Below are positions 37,196-49,669 of a stretch of 64,000 nucleotides of DNA, piece by piece. The stretch lies in assembly GCF_002575655.3 (NCBI RefSeq), contig NC_053037.3, positions 505,184,544 to 505,248,543 on the forward strand, given 5' to 3'. The notes below the pieces were generated by a model. The model was not told where the DNA came from, did no database searches, and was given only the letters and a program-made list of their open reading frames with translations. Position numbers and translations under genes: made by a program. The DNA is from Aegilops tauschii subsp. strangulata. Lineage: Eukaryota > Streptophyta > Magnoliopsida > Poales > Poaceae. The first letter of the stretch is position 1; each line of letters begins with the position of its first letter.

Positions 37196-37608
37196 GGAAT
37201 CACGGCATCTTGCATTGTGCGAGGGCGTGAGGACATTACGGTGGCCCTGGCGGCTTCCCGGGGAGCATTGTGCCTCCACACCGCTCCAAAGGGAGATTAG
37301 CATCCGCAAGGGTCTGAACTTCGGGATACATCATCGTCTCCGCGTGCCTCGGTTATCTCTTACCCGAGCCCTTTACTTATGCAATTTACTTTGTGATAGC
37401 CATAGTGTTTCATGTGATATATCTTGCTATCACATAGTTTTCTATCTTGCTTAGCATAAGTTGTTGGTGCACATAGGTGAGCCTAGTTGTTGTAGGTTTT
37501 GTGCTTGACAAATTAACCGCTAGGTTTATTCGCATTTGTTCAAACCTAAACCGTAATTATTTTAAAGCGCCTATTCACCTCCCTCTAGGCGACATCCACG
37601 ATCATTCA

Positions 37609-37691
37609 CGGAGGTAGGTCAAACGAAGGCTTGTGGGACCAACTACCCACCAGGGCGCGCCAGCCCTGGTGCTTAGTGGGCCACTCCTTCT
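37609..37691. repeat. Gypsy LTR fragment, right part
   Basis: Continuation of the 19521-19991 LTR after the solo LTR. It ends where the copia LTR begins (tgttggg at 37692). Confidence 0.45.
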
Positions 37692-39286
37692 GTTGGGAAA
37701 CGTAGCATACAATTTCAAAAATTTCCTACGCTCACGCAAGATCTATTTAGGAGATGCATAGCAACGATAGGGGAGAGTGTGTCTATGTACCCTCGTAGAC
37801 CGTAAGCAGAAGCGTTCCACAACGCGATTGATGTAGTTGAACTTTCTTCGCGCTCCACCGATCGAGTACCGAACCTACGGAATCTCCGAGTTCTGCAACC
37901 TTTCAGCTCGGTGACGTCCCTCGCCTTCTTGATCCAGCAAGGTGTCGAGGTAGTAGATGAGTTCCATCAGCACGACGGCATGGTGACGGTGATGGTGAAG
38001 TGATCTCTGCAGGGCTTCGCCTAAGCACTACAAAAATATGACCGAGGTGGTAAACGGTGGAGAGGGGCGCCGCACACGGCTAGGCAATTGTCTGGTGTAT
38101 GCTAGGCGCCCCCTCCTCATATATATAGGTGGGAGGGAGGGAGGAGCGGCCATAGGAGGCGCCCAAGTAGGAGGAGTCCTACTTGGAGTCCCTCCCAAGC
38201 CGCGCCCCCCTGCCATATATAGCCGAGGGGAAGGAAAGAGGGGGGAGAGGGAAGGAAGTAGGAATCCTAATCCACACTTTCCTTGCCCTCCCCTCTTTCC
38301 TTCTCCTCCTCATAGGGCTGGCCTTTATAGGGGCGCACCAGGGCTGGTGTGTTCCCTCACTTGGCCCATAAGGCCCATCTCTTTGCCGGGGGTGCCCGAA
38401 ACTCCTTTCCGGTGACCCGATAAGTACCCGGTACCCTCCGGAACACTTCCGGTGTCCGAATACCATCATCCTATATATCAATCTTTACCTCTCGACCATT
38501 TCAAGACTCCTCATCATGTCCGTGATCTCATTCGGGACTCCGAACAACATTCGGTCACCAAATCACATAACTCATATAATACTAATCATCATCGAATGTT
38601 AAGCGTACGGACCCTATGGGTTCGAGAACTATGTAGACATGACCGAGACACCTCTCCGGTAAATAACCAATAGCGGAACCTGGATGCTCATATTGGCTCC
38701 TACATATTCTGTGAAGATCTTTATCGGTTGAACCGTTATGACAACATACGTTATTCCCTTTGTCATCGGTATGTTACTTGCCCGATATTCGATCGTCGGT
38801 ATCTTCATACCTAGTTCAATCTCGTTACCCGCAAGTCTCTTTACTCGTTCCGTAATACATCATCCCACAACTAACTCATTAGTCACTTTGCTTGCAAGGC
38901 TTCTTATGATGTGCATTATCGAGAGGGCCCAGAGATACCTCTCCGATACTCAGAGTGACAAATCATAATCTCGATCTATGCCAACCCAACAAACACCTTC
39001 GGAGATACCTGTAGAGCATCTTCATAATCATCCAGTTACGTTGTGACGTTTGATAGCACACAAGGTATTCCTTCGGTATCCGGGAGTTGCATAATCTCAT
39101 AGTTGAAGGAATATGTATTTGACGTGAAGAAAGCAATAACAATAAAACTGAACGATCAATATGCTAAGCTAACGGATGGGTCTTGTCCATCACATCATTC
39201 TCCTAATGATGTTATCCTGTTCATCAAATAACAACACATGTCTATGGTTAGGAAACTTAACCATCTTTGATTAACGAGCTAGTCTA
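37692..39286 (+). repeat. Angela/BARE-type copia LTR, truncated
   Basis: Starts TGTTGGGAAACGTAGCAT and follows the layout of Triticeae Angela/BARE/WIS LTRs: catatatatagg TATA region near 38118, the ccggaac...ggtgtccg block (38400-38460), and the ttcgagaactatgtagacatg block near 38620. It runs about 1.6 kb, short of the full LTR, and stops where the CACTA-like terminus begins at 39287. No internal domain or second LTR is seen. Confidence 0.8.
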
Positions 39287-40127
39287 CACTGGTACGCGTC
39301 GGTGCTATACAAACGGTTTTTAACCCCTTTCCGTGACGGCATTTGGAACCGTCGCCTAGTGGGTGATGGTGATAGGGGGGTCCTTCCCACACGACCCAAA
39401 AACCGTCGGGGATATGACCTCCTGGCACACACGCTCGGCAAAATGAGGTCGTATGCGACCGGTGAGCGCTCAAATACGGAAATACGTACAGTAGAGCTAA
39501 AAAATACAATTATACAGGTGAAATTGTTTCCGGTCGCAAGTACATCCCACACAGTCAGTCCCTGCTAAACGTTTTCGTTCATATGTACATCCCACACAGT
39601 CGCTCCATGGAAAACGTTTATGTTCACAGGTACATCACACACAATTTTTCCCGTTAAATCGTTTGTGATAGCGTTGCCATTGCACACGATATTAACAATT
39701 TTATCGTTTGCATTATTGAACACACACGGTCCGTAGAAGTAACTGTGTGGCTGAGGCTGTCCATCACACACAGTTTTTATGTGGTAAACGTTTGCGCAAG
39801 GTGGCCTAACGCAAAAAAGTTTTCAAGAGAAAGCCGTGTGTGATTGTTCATTGATCCAACATGGTTTATCCCTAGAAACTATGTGCGTTGCCTGAGGTCA
39901 TCGCCGACGGTATTTTTTCAATAACCGTTTGCAATAGCAAAACCCAATTAGCAGGCTAATTCACCATTAGCAGGTTAATTGCCCTATTATTAATAATATA
40001 TTTATTGATCTAATTGACATTCATATTAAGCACATAATATATTTCATTTCCATATTAAGGAAGCAGAATTTCATAATTGAAATACATTAGAGTACAACAT
40101 GATATAGCTTCAGCACTCAGCTATCAC

Positions 40128-40648
40128 ATTACACAACTGCACCAGCACCAAGTTTCGCATGCAACATGTAGAACCTTTCGAAATTAGCATCATAGACGGT
40201 ATATAGGCAGATGCATCTCATCTAGAAAACTACTGAAGTGGAAGGCGAATTTGATCCTTCATTCATGTTGTAGGTCTTTGCAACTTTAGGCCAGTGCATG
40301 TGGATGATTGACCGTCCGTCCTTCGTCCTCTTCAGAAACACTTCAATATTGAACCGTGGGTGTTGTATGAAAACCTTCCTCGCTTCCTGACCATAGAGGT
40401 AGTTTGAGAGGTAATCATCAGTGAACTACTTTGGAAAGGCCTGAAAACAAGGATGTGCATAAATATCTTCTCTATATTGGAAATGGGGCAAAGGGATAAA
40501 AAGGCAAGGTATAATAGTTAGTACCATCTTGTAGTGAACTGATGTCTTCTTCATTGTGCAGACAAAGATCTTGTTAATTTTTGTCACTAATTTCATTATC
40601 CTAACAATATTTCTGAGTTTCTTGACTTGATTGATATTCATGGACAAC
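40128..40648 (-). pseudogene. B3-like domain gene fragment in CACTA element
   Basis: The minus-strand frame downstream of about 40412 reads TDDYLSNYLYGQEARKVFIQ, then HPRFNIEVFLKRTKDGR and IHMHWPKVAKTYNMNEGS. After one stop near 40224 it continues MRCICLYTVYDANFERFYML. An upstream exon at 40648-40530 (MSMNINQVKKLRNIVRIMKL) is likely joined by an intron. The pattern is like the B3-type DNA-binding domain fragments seen in grass transposons. The internal stop makes it a pseudogene; family assignment is from memory. Confidence 0.5.
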
Positions 40649-40794
40649 TCATTTCCCCATATGCAAAAAGGGTAGAACAGTGGGTCAAAACCTCTGACAG
40701 CAGGACCTACATGTGCAAGACCAAATTGTTAAAAACCTAAATATTAGAATGGTTCCTGCAATTGCACAATAATGTGCTATTAGACAACGAACCA

Positions 40795-41745
40795 TGCACG
40801 TGCAGTTAACTAAACACCACAACAAATGAACCAAACGTTAACTAAGCACCACATTGCACAATATAACATACTCCTAATAGAAGATCAGACAGTTAACCAA
40901 ACCAAGCATGCTTAACAACTTGGAAATATAGCAATTGTATTTGTTTCTCATGTATTTTGTACAGCCAAATTCAATTTATTTTTCACATGGTATATAATAA
41001 CAGAGTGCACCCAAAACAATTGAACATCGCATTGCAGAATTGAACCAAACAGTTAACTGAACACCACAACAAATGAACCAAACGTTAATTGAGCACCACA
41101 TTGCACAATATAACATACTCCTAATAGAAGATTAGACAGTTAACCAAACCAAGCATGCTTAACAACTTGGAAATATAGCAATTGTATTTGTTTCTCATGT
41201 ATTTAGTACAGCCAAATTTGATTTATTTCTCACGCGGCACACAATAACAGAATGCACCCACAACAATTGAACATCGCATTGCAGAATTGAACCAAACAGT
41301 TAACTAAACACCACAACAAATGAACCAAACGTTAACTGAGCACCACATTGAACAATATAACATACTCCTAATAGAAGATCAGACAGTTAACCAAAACAAG
41401 CATGCTTAACAACTTGGAAATATAGCAACTGTATTTGTTTCTCATGTATTTAGTATAGCCAAATTTGATTTATTTCTCACATGGTATACAATAACAGAAT
41501 GCACCCACAACAATTGAACATCGCATTGCAAAATTGAACCAAACAGTTAACTAAACACCACAACAAATGAACCAAATGTTAACTGAGCACCACATTGCAC
41601 AATATAACATACTCCTAATAGAAGATCGAACAGTTAACCAAACCAAGCATGGTAGACAACTTGGAAAATTGCACCTTGAAGAATTGACCATCACATTTGC
41701 AGAATTGAACCAAACAGTTAACTGAACACCACATTGCACGACATA
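40795..41745. repeat. 247-bp tandem array
   Basis: The anchor aacaaatgaaccaaa starts at 40821, 41068, 41315 and 41562: three successive spacings of exactly 247 bases. A partial fifth unit ends near 41745. Units differ by scattered substitutions. AT-rich, no coding potential. Confidence 0.95.
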
Positions 41746-41873
41746 TAGAACATATACTCTAGAGTAGAAGATTGCATGGTAAAAGTAGATAGCACAATTG
41801 ACTAGAATTTGTTAAGGAAAGGCAGTAGCTAGCAAACTGAACATGGGTCCTTATAGTGAGCTAATAATACAAG

Positions 41874-42374
41874 CTACTCCTCATTGTCGGAGATATCGAT
41901 GACGATTGACTCCTTGGACATGGAAGAGGGCGAGGCCTTCGCTTCGTGGGTGCCATCATCGTAGTGGTGAGTTGCCTGAGCCACTCCGGGCACCAACCTG
42001 CTGGCTCTCGAGATGAGGTAAGCACGTGCACGCTGAGAAAACACCTCGTAGTCTTCGTCGAAGGCACCGATGGTGGCCTCGAGAAAATGTCACGAACTGT
42101 CGTTTAAAGCAGCCAACCGCATCGCGGCGTTGGTGCGCGAGGCGTCGACGGTGGCGTCAACGGCGAGGTGCTCCTCCAAGATCTGGGGGTCGGCACGAAT
42201 GGCAGCCATCATGACCTCATCCGCGCGTGTGGCCGCGATTTTCTTCTCCGCTGCCAAATGATCCTTGAGATCCTGGCTATACTGCATGCACCATGGCTTA
42301 GGGCGGTGCTTATTTGGTGGAGGGGTCGATGATTTGGGTGGAAGGTGTCGTGCTCGCGCCGTCGGTCGGGGCAT
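41874..42374 (-). pseudogene. CACTA-associated gene of unknown function, one internal stop
   Basis: A minus-strand frame from 42374 runs to a stop at 42090-42092, then stays open in the same frame to 41874. Before the stop it is Lys/Ala-rich and helical-looking (SQDLKDHLAAEKKIAATRAD), consistent with a coiled coil. After it comes FLEATIGAFDEDYEVFSQRA and an acidic tail (SIVIDISDNEE). I do not recognise a catalytic domain. It lies next to the B3-like fragment on the same strand, as a second gene of the same transposon. Confidence 0.5.
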
Positions 42375-42927
42375 GTGGGATGTGGAAGGAGGAGGAGGAG
42401 GATGGGGGTCGGGTGTGGATTACCTGCCTGGATCGGCGAGGCCGAGCAACGTGAAGGAGGGTCACCGACGAGGAGGCGGCACTGCAAGCAAGGAGTGAAG
42501 GTTTCAACTTGGAAAGGAAGGCAGAAACATGGGAAATGTGGCTTTTGGTAAGGGGGGGGGGCGGGGAGGTAGATATTTCCGTGGAAGCCGAAAATTTGGA
42601 ATCGCTTCAGCGAAAAAACTGGCGCGCAAAGTGTCATCAGACATGGTCCCTTATTCAGAACTGTGTACGATATGTGAACATAAAAAACGATTCAGATAGC
42701 TTAACCCGTGTGTGATGAGTTTGAACGCCAAAAATTTTGTTTCGGATTTCCCTGGTTACAGTGGTCATCCACGTCATTGCATAATTTGGGTACACAAAGG
42801 AGACTACAGCACACCCACACTTCTTAATCGAGTAAGTTCAGCAATTAAACAGAGCTAGCTGACCTAAACATTACTCTAACAAATTATAGACCGGTGCTCT
42901 TATAATTAAACAAAACAAAGAGTACTA

Positions 42928-43094
42928 CTACGGCTGGTGCTCGTCGATCTCCGCCGCCGCCTCCATGTCCAGCTCGCGCCTGACGGTCTCCTGGGGAAGG
43001 GGCTCCATGGCATACATCGCACCATACTCGGCAAGCATCTCGCCATCCGCTTCCGCCATCTCTTTGGAAAAGGCCGCCACGAGCTGGGTGTGGG
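42928..43094 (-). pseudogene. Short coding remnant cut by gypsy element 2
   Basis: A minus-strand frame with HTQLVAAFSKEMAEADGEM and ELDMEAAAEIDEHQP ends at 42928 and is broken on its N-terminal side by the LTR at 43095. It is helical, acidic and of unknown family. It may belong to the neighbouring CACTA element or to an older one. Confidence 0.4.
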
Positions 43095-44777
43095 TGATGT
43101 CTACTACGCAACCTTCTTCTTGTAGACGTTGTTGGGCCTCCAAGTGCAGAGGTTTGTAGGACAGTAGCAAATTTCCCTCAAGTGGATGACCTAAGGTTTA
43201 TCAATCTGTGGGAGGCGTAGGATGAAGATGGTCTCTCTCAAGCAACCCTGCAACCAAATAACAAAGCGCCTCTTGTGTCCCCAACACACCCAATACAATG
43301 GTAAATTGTATAGGTGCACTAGTTCGGCGAAGAGATGGTGATACAAGTGCAATATGGATGGTAGATATAGGTTTTTGTAATCTGAAAATAAAAAAACAGC
43401 AAGGTAACTAATGATAAAAGTGAGCATAAACGGTATTGCAATGCTAGGAAACAAGGCCTAGGGTTCATACTTTCACTAGTGCAAGTTCTCTCAACAATAA
43501 TAACATAACTGGATCATATAAATATCCCTCAGCATGCAACAAAGAGTCACTCCAAAGTCACTAATAGCGGAGAACAAACGAAGAGATTATGGTAGGGTAC
43601 GAAACCACCTCAAAGTTATCCTTTTTGATCGATCTATTCAAGAGTCCGTAGTTGAATAACACGAAGCTATTCTTTCCGTTTGATCTATCATAGAGTTCGT
43701 ACTAGAATAACACCTTAAGACACAAATCAACCAAAACCCTAATGTCACCTAGATACTCCAATGTCACCTCAAGTATCCGTGGGTATGATTATACGATATG
43801 CATCACACAATCTCAGATTCATCTATTCAAACCAACACAAAGTACTTCAAAGAGTGCCCCAAAGTTTCTACCGGAGAGTCAAGACGAAAACGTGTGCCAA
43901 CCCTATGCATAAGTTCACAAACGGAACCCGCAAGTTGATCACCAAAACATACATCAAGTGGATCACGTGATATCCCATTGTCACCACAGATAAGCACATG
44001 CAAGACATACATAAAGTGTTCTCAAATCCTTAAAGACTCAATCCGATAAGATCACTTCAAAGGGAAAACTCAATCCATTACAAGAGAGTAGAGGGGGAGA
44101 AACATCATAAGATCCAACTATAATAGCAAAGCTCGCGATACATCAAGATCGTACCATCTCAAGAACATGAGAGAGAGAGAGATCAAACACATAGCTACTG
44201 GTACATACCCTCAGCCCGAGGGTGAACTACTCCCTCCTCGTCATGGAGAGCGCCGGGATGATGAAGATGGCCACCGGTGAGGGATCCCCCCTCCGGCAGG
44301 GTGTGGGAACAGGGTCCCGATTGGTTTTTGGTGGCTACAGAGGCTTGCGGCAGCGGAACTCCTGATCTATTGTGTTTCCCGATGTTTTTAGGGTATATGG
44401 ACATATATAGGTGAAAGAAGTCGGTCAGGGGAGCCACAAGGGTCCCACGAGGGTGGGGGGCGCGCCCAGGGGGCAGGCGCGCCTCCCTGCCTCGTGGCCA
44501 CCTCGAAGCTTCCCTGACTTCAACTCCAAGTCTCCTGGATCACGTTCGTTCCAAAAATCACGCTCCCGAAGGTTTCATTCCGTTTGGACTCCGTTTGATA
44601 TTCCTTTTCTGCGAAACACTGAAACAAGGGAAAAACAGAAACTGGCACTGGACTCTGGGTTAATAGGTTAGTCCCAAAAATAATATAAAAGTGTTTAGTA
44701 AAGCTCATAAACATCCAAAACAGATAATATAATAGCATGAATACTTCATAAATTATAGATACGTTGGAGACGTATCA
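43095..44777 (-). repeat. 3' LTR of gypsy element 2
   Basis: 1,683 bp, tgatgtctactacgcaacc ... gagacgtatca. Clearly homologous to the LTRs of element 1 at both ends but 142 bp longer, with a divergent middle, so a different subfamily. Confidence 0.9.
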
Positions 44778-44791
44778 GCATCCCCAAGCTT
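44778..44791 (-). other. Polypurine tract of gypsy element 2
   Basis: gcatccccaagctt on +, identical to the tract of element 1 at 22298. Confidence 0.85.
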
Positions 44792-47339
44792 AATTCCTGC
44801 TCGTCCTCGAGTAGGTAAATGATAAAAGAAATAATTTATGAAGGGTGAATGCTAGCAGGTGCACAAGTTTGATCAATGATAATTTCAATCACCTTTTCTA
44901 GCATCATTATATGTCATAATACTAGCTCATATCATAAAGCTTCTCATGATCAAGTAACAAGCTATTCACATGCTAAAGTATAGATCATAAACTTTCTTGA
45001 AAACTAACAAACCGTGTTATTAGTCATCAAACAATTACAGTTCATCTTATTTTCAGGAAGAGTCTATGTCAGAGCTTTGATTCAGAAAACTTCACATACT
45101 CAACTATCATTTAGTCTTCCATGATTGCTACCACTCAAAGCATATTTTTAGAACAAATAGTATTCATCGAACACAGAGAAAGATAGGGGCTTAATGTTTT
45201 GCCTCCCAACCTTTTACCTCAAGGGTAATGTCAACAATAATAATTCATGCTCAAATATATTTGAATGGCCATATAAGCTTAGGTCTTTCCATCACATGAT
45301 GCTTGCCAACTAAAGAGTGGGTTGGAATGAGAAGGAATACTACTGAGTCTTGCATAAAATTAAAAGATAGGCCCTTCGCAGAGGGAAGCAGGGATTTGCA
45401 GAGGTGCCAGAGCTCGAAGCTAAAACAGAGATGAAAATAATTTTGAGAGGTATGCTTTCATTGTCAACATATCGACCAAGAGTTCCCAATATCTTCCATA
45501 CTAAATACATTATAGGCGGTTCCCACGCAGAAAGGTAAAGTTTTTACTCCCCCTCCACCAACATTCACACTCCACGGCTTGTCCGAAACAACAGGTGCCG
45601 TCCAACTATCAACATTCCTGGGGGAGTTTTGTTTAAATTATTTGCGAATTTGTTTTTGATCTTTTGATCATAGGACTAGGCATCCCAGTTACCAGCCATT
45701 TTCGCGTGAATGATGAGCGGAGTCCATTCATCGTGAGAATAACCCACCTAGAATAGAAGATACTGACAGCCCCTAGTCGCTACATGAGCGATTCGGGCAT
45801 ACAAAATAGATTATTATTTGAAGGTTTAGAGTTTGGCACATGCAAATTTACTTGGAACGGCAGGTAAATACCGCATATAGGTAGATATGGTGGACACCCA
45901 TGGAAGAAACTTGGTTCAAGGAATTTGGATGCACAAGCAGTATTCCCGCTTAGTACAGATATTTTGGCTAGCAAAGGATTCTAAATAGCAAGCACCACAT
46001 GTTAGAGGATCCATAACAATATAACTTCTATACAAATATACCCAAGCATAACTCATTATGTTGTCTTCCTTGTCCAACTTCAACTAATTTGCTCAGGTTT
46101 GAAAATAATTAATGGGGCTCACAATCATAGAAGATGTCCAAGATAGTATATTTATTTGTGAAATCTCTCTTCCTTCAATATTCTTTCATGAATTGTTCAA
46201 GTGACCAATACAATGTTTGCTAACCTTCAATAAATTTACCACCTCTAATTCTTATATGTGAAGGCATTACTCCCCATGGGATAAGCATATGAAACATATA
46301 TAATTTCAGATTTATGACATTCAAATCATTCAACCATTTACTCATAGGATATAAGTGAAGCACACGAGTAAATGACAAACTACTCCAAAAATATAAGTGA
46401 AGATCAATGAGTAGTTAAATAATTATGTAGCTATGTGAAGACTCTCTCTAATTTAAGAATTTTAGATCTTGGTACTTTATTCAAACAGAAAGCAAAACAA
46501 AATAAAATAAAATGACACTCCAAGCAAAACACATATCATGTGGTGAATAAAAATATAGCTCCAAGTAAAGTTACCGATGAACGAAGACGAAAGAGGGGAT
46601 GCCATCCAGGGCATCCCCAAGCTTAGGCTCTTGGTTATCCTTGAATATTACCTTGGGGTTCCTTGGGCATCCCCAAGCTTAGGCTCTTTCCATTCCTTAT
46701 TCCATAGTCCATTGAATCCTTACCCAAAACTTGAAAACTTCACAACACAAAACTCAACAGAAAACTCGTAAGCTCCGTTACTATAAGAAAATAAATCACC
46801 ACTTAGGTACTGTTGTGAACTCAATCTAAATTCATATTGGTGTAATATATATTGTATTCCAACTCCTCTATGGTTCATACCCTCCGATACTACTCATAGA
46901 TTCATCAAAATAAGCAAACAACACATAGAAAACAGAATCTGTCAAAAACAGAACAGTCTGTAGTAATCTGCATCAAACGCAAACGTCTAGAACTCAGAAA
47001 CATCTACCAAAATAGGAAGACCTAGATAATTTGATTATTGATCTACTGCAATTGGAATAAGTATTTTATCACTTTCTGGTGATTTTTAACAATTGTTTTC
47101 GTGAGCAGAAAGTTTCTGTCTTTTTCAGCAAGATCAAATAATTATCATCCAAGAAGATCCTATAGGTATTACTTGGCACAAACACTAATTAAAACATAAA
47201 ACCACATCTAACCAGAGGCTAGATGAATTATTTTTTACTAAGCAGGAGCAAAATCAAGGAACAAAAATAAAATTGGGTTGCCTCCCAACAAGCGCTAACG
47301 TTTAACGCCCCTAGCTAGGCATGATGATTTCAATGATGC
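44792..47339 (-). other. Pol-less interior of gypsy element 2
   Basis: AT-rich, no credible frame. The polypurine-like motif recurs at 46611 and 46667. Parallel to 22312-25214 of element 1. Confidence 0.75.
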
Positions 47340-48003
47340 TCACATAAAAGATAAGAATTGAAACATAAAGAGAGCATCATGAAGAATATGACTAGCACAT
47401 TTAAGCCTAACCCACTTCCTATGCATAGGGATTTTGTGAGCAAACAACTTTTGGGAACAATAATCAACTAGCATAGGAAGGCAAAGCAAGCATAACTTCA
47501 AGATTTTCAACACATAGAGAGGAAACTTGATATTATTGCAACTCCTACAAGCACATATTCCTCCCTCATAATAATTTTCAGTAGCATCATGAATGAATTC
47601 AACAATATAACCTTGACATAAAGCATTCTTTTCATGATCTACAAGCATAGAAATTTTATTACTCTCCTCATAAGCAAAATTCTTCTCTTTCAGAACAGTG
47701 GGAGTATCATAAGAGACTCGAACACTATAAATTGTTTCCACATTAAAAGAGTAATATTCAGAAAAAGGGTAATCATAATCATGACAAGTTTTATAAATAC
47801 AATCATCACTACTTTTTATAGCATAAGTGTCATCACAATAATCATCATAAGTAGCAACTTTGTTCTCATCATAATCGATTGAAACCTCTTCCAAGATAGT
47901 GGAATCATTACTAAATAAAGTCATGACCTCTCCAAATCCACTTTCATCAATATAATCATCATAAGTAGGAGGCATGCTATCATCATAACAAATTTTCTCA
48001 TCA
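47340..48003 (-). pseudogene. Gag-like gene of gypsy element 2, C-terminal part
   Basis: 211 codons from MPPTYDDYIDESGFGEVMTL to FMFQFLSFM, plus a few codons upstream (DEKICYDDS). They are homologous to the C-terminal half of the element 1 gag. The N-terminal part, including the zinc knuckle, is cut off by the LINE at 48005. Confidence 0.85.
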
Positions 48004-48004
48004 A

Positions 48005-49194
48005 TTTTTTTTGAGCAAATACAGTTGGGTAAAAACCCTACTGTAACTCTTTTTTCATTGATATTGGGGGGATGTTATATACAGATGGATTACAATAAAG
48101 GACAGTGGCATAAACAGAAAATTTTACAAATAATCCAACCAGCTTTGCATTCCCTCCTTTAAACTAGGTCTGACTCTTTTCATGATGGTGCCAAAGTGAT
48201 CCTTGAAACGGGAAATACATTAGCTCAAATCCCTTTCTTTGTTGTCAAAAATGATGATGTTTCTGTGTTTCCAGATGGTCCAACAACTAGCAATTAGGCA
48301 TTCTATAAAGGGCTGAATCTGAGTTTTGTTTCTGGCTTCAATAAGCATATCATTGCAGCTCAAATCAGTGTTCCATTCAAAACCGATTGATAACCAAAAG
48401 TTTTGGCTGAAATCACATGAGAAAAATAGATGTTTCATGTATTCATTAGGCTCATCATCACATAACACACAGATGGTACTCTCAATGTAGAAGCTTTTCC
48501 TGGTGAGAAGATCTCTGGTGTTTAATCTGTCCAGAAGAAGGAGCCAGAAAAAGAATTTTTTCTTAGGTAGGCAACCAGATTTCCAAATCCATTGGAAAGG
48601 CTTGGGAGCTTTCTAGGGGCATCCCAAATATTCAAAGTAGACCTTCTTAGCATTGTAGTGTCCAGAGGCCCATTTAAACTTCTAGGTATCAGGTTCACTG
48701 TTACTCATCACACCATTAATGAGGGCCATGAGCTCTGTGCTTTGTTGGACAACCACAGAAGACATAGGTAGGTGGAACATGCTACAGAAGTCATTCTCAC
48801 TTTCAATGCAAGCCTTCTGGAGTGAGATGTCTTTATTTATGGCATAGGAGTATAGGTGTGGGAAACTGTCTTTCATTGGATTGTCATTCCATTTGTCATG
48901 CCATAAAGAAATGGTGTCACCAATACCAGCAGAACAGGTTGTGAGGTTCTTGTACTTGTCAAGAATAGAGCAACAATCTCTCCACCAGAATGAGCCAAGC
49001 CTAGTTGGGAAGTGTGGTAATTCACCATTTCCATAGTACTTGCTCCAAATAAGTTGCACCCATGGGATATTCATTTTATTGAAAAACTTGTGCAAGAATT
49101 TGGTCAACAATGCTTTGTTGTGTGCTCTAAGATCTAGAACACCAAGACCACCAACATCCTTGGGTAAGCAAACTTGTTCCCACTTAACAAGGCA
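48005..49194 (-). mobile_element. LINE fragment inserted in gypsy gag
   Basis: Its 3' end is the T-run at 48005-48012 (poly(A) on minus), directly against the broken gag codon run. The coding strand is minus. The 5' part is cut by the CACTA terminus at 49195, which interrupts the RT frame at CLVKWEQVCLP, so the rest of the LINE and its second target duplication lie outside the window. Confidence 0.85.
48220..49194 (-). pseudogene. LINE reverse transcriptase C-terminal and zf-RVT remnant
   Basis: 49194-48682 reads KWEQVCLPKDVGGLGVLDLR, then ALLTKFLHKF and the typical post-RT region IGDTISLWHDKWNDNP. 48468-48220 reads MLCDDEPNEYMKHLFFSCDF and ASCWTIWKHRNIIIF, the zf-RVT tail. The two lie in different frames with disrupted sequence between them. 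There is no RNase H domain, unlike the LINE at 10938. Confidence 0.85.
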
Positions 49195-49669
49195 CACTAC
49201 AAAAAAAAGACACATCCGTGACATTTTGGGCCGAAAGAAATTTTTTTCTCTCATACATATGACACTTCTATGACGATAATTGTGACAAAACCCGGTATCA
49301 TCATAGATGTGGTGGGCTCCTACTTCTATGACAAAAAATCATGACAGAAAATGGGCTTTTCGTCCTGGGCGGGCCGGAGACGCAGCTGCATGACATTCTT
49401 TGGGCCGTCCATGACGGAAAAAACCGTGGTAGAAGCGAGGGGGAGGAAAATTTCGGGGAGTTCGCGGTTACGGTGGGAGGTCGGGGCCGAGCGATGCGCG
49501 TTTCTCTCGTACATGTACGCGCGTGTGTGCGAGGCGTTGGCTCTAACTGAACCCGAGCGAGGTGTTGGGCTCTAACTGAACTCGAGCGATTGCACTGCAG
49601 GCTACACATTACTGAACCCGAGCGATCGATCGATGGCTGTTAACTGAACCCGATCGAGCGATTCCTTCG

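Larger units (their letters stand above)
19992..37608. mobile_element. Solo LTR, split by two later insertions
   Basis: Begins tgaaaggacatgcggtg and ends ...ccacgatcattca, with a perfect 5-bp target duplication cggag (19987-19991 and 37609-37613). Its three pieces are 19992-20756, 28740-29113 and 36062-37608. Removing the two inserted elements and their duplications leaves about 2.68 kb of TG...CA-bounded sequence with no internal domain, hence a solo LTR. A TATA-like ctataaaagg lies near 36545. The rightmost piece holds palindromic and tandem repeats described separately. Confidence 0.88.
39287..42763. mobile_element. CACTA-like DNA transposon, right end uncertain
   Basis: Opens with CACTGGTACG inside the copia LTR, followed by subterminal repeats (cacacagt, tacatcccacacag, gtttgtgat) to about 39860. 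Mirror-image motifs (gtgtgtgatgag) reappear near 42705-42720. A candidate opposite end CAGTG is at 42759-42763, but the 3-bp flanks do not match (cta against gtc), so the right boundary is tentative. It contains two damaged minus-strand genes and a 247-bp tandem array. Confidence 0.55.
43095..48004 (-). mobile_element. Gypsy element 2, same family as element 1, incomplete in window
   Basis: The LTR begins tgatgtctac after gtggg (candidate duplication). The orientation is minus, as shown by the polypurine tract after the LTR. The gag-like gene is interrupted at 48004 by a LINE, and the 5' LTR and PBS lie beyond the later insertions, outside the window. Gag and the pol-less interior match element 1. 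Confidence 0.9.

Noticed and set aside
40795..41745. CRISPR-like or satellite-centromere array
   Set aside because: Units are 247-bp homogeneous tandem copies without spacers, only about four copies, and confined to a transposon.
42759..42763. CAGTG as the definite right end of the CACTA-like element starting at 39287
   Set aside because: The flanking 3-bp sites differ and the copia LTR does not resume after it, so it is kept only as a tentative boundary.
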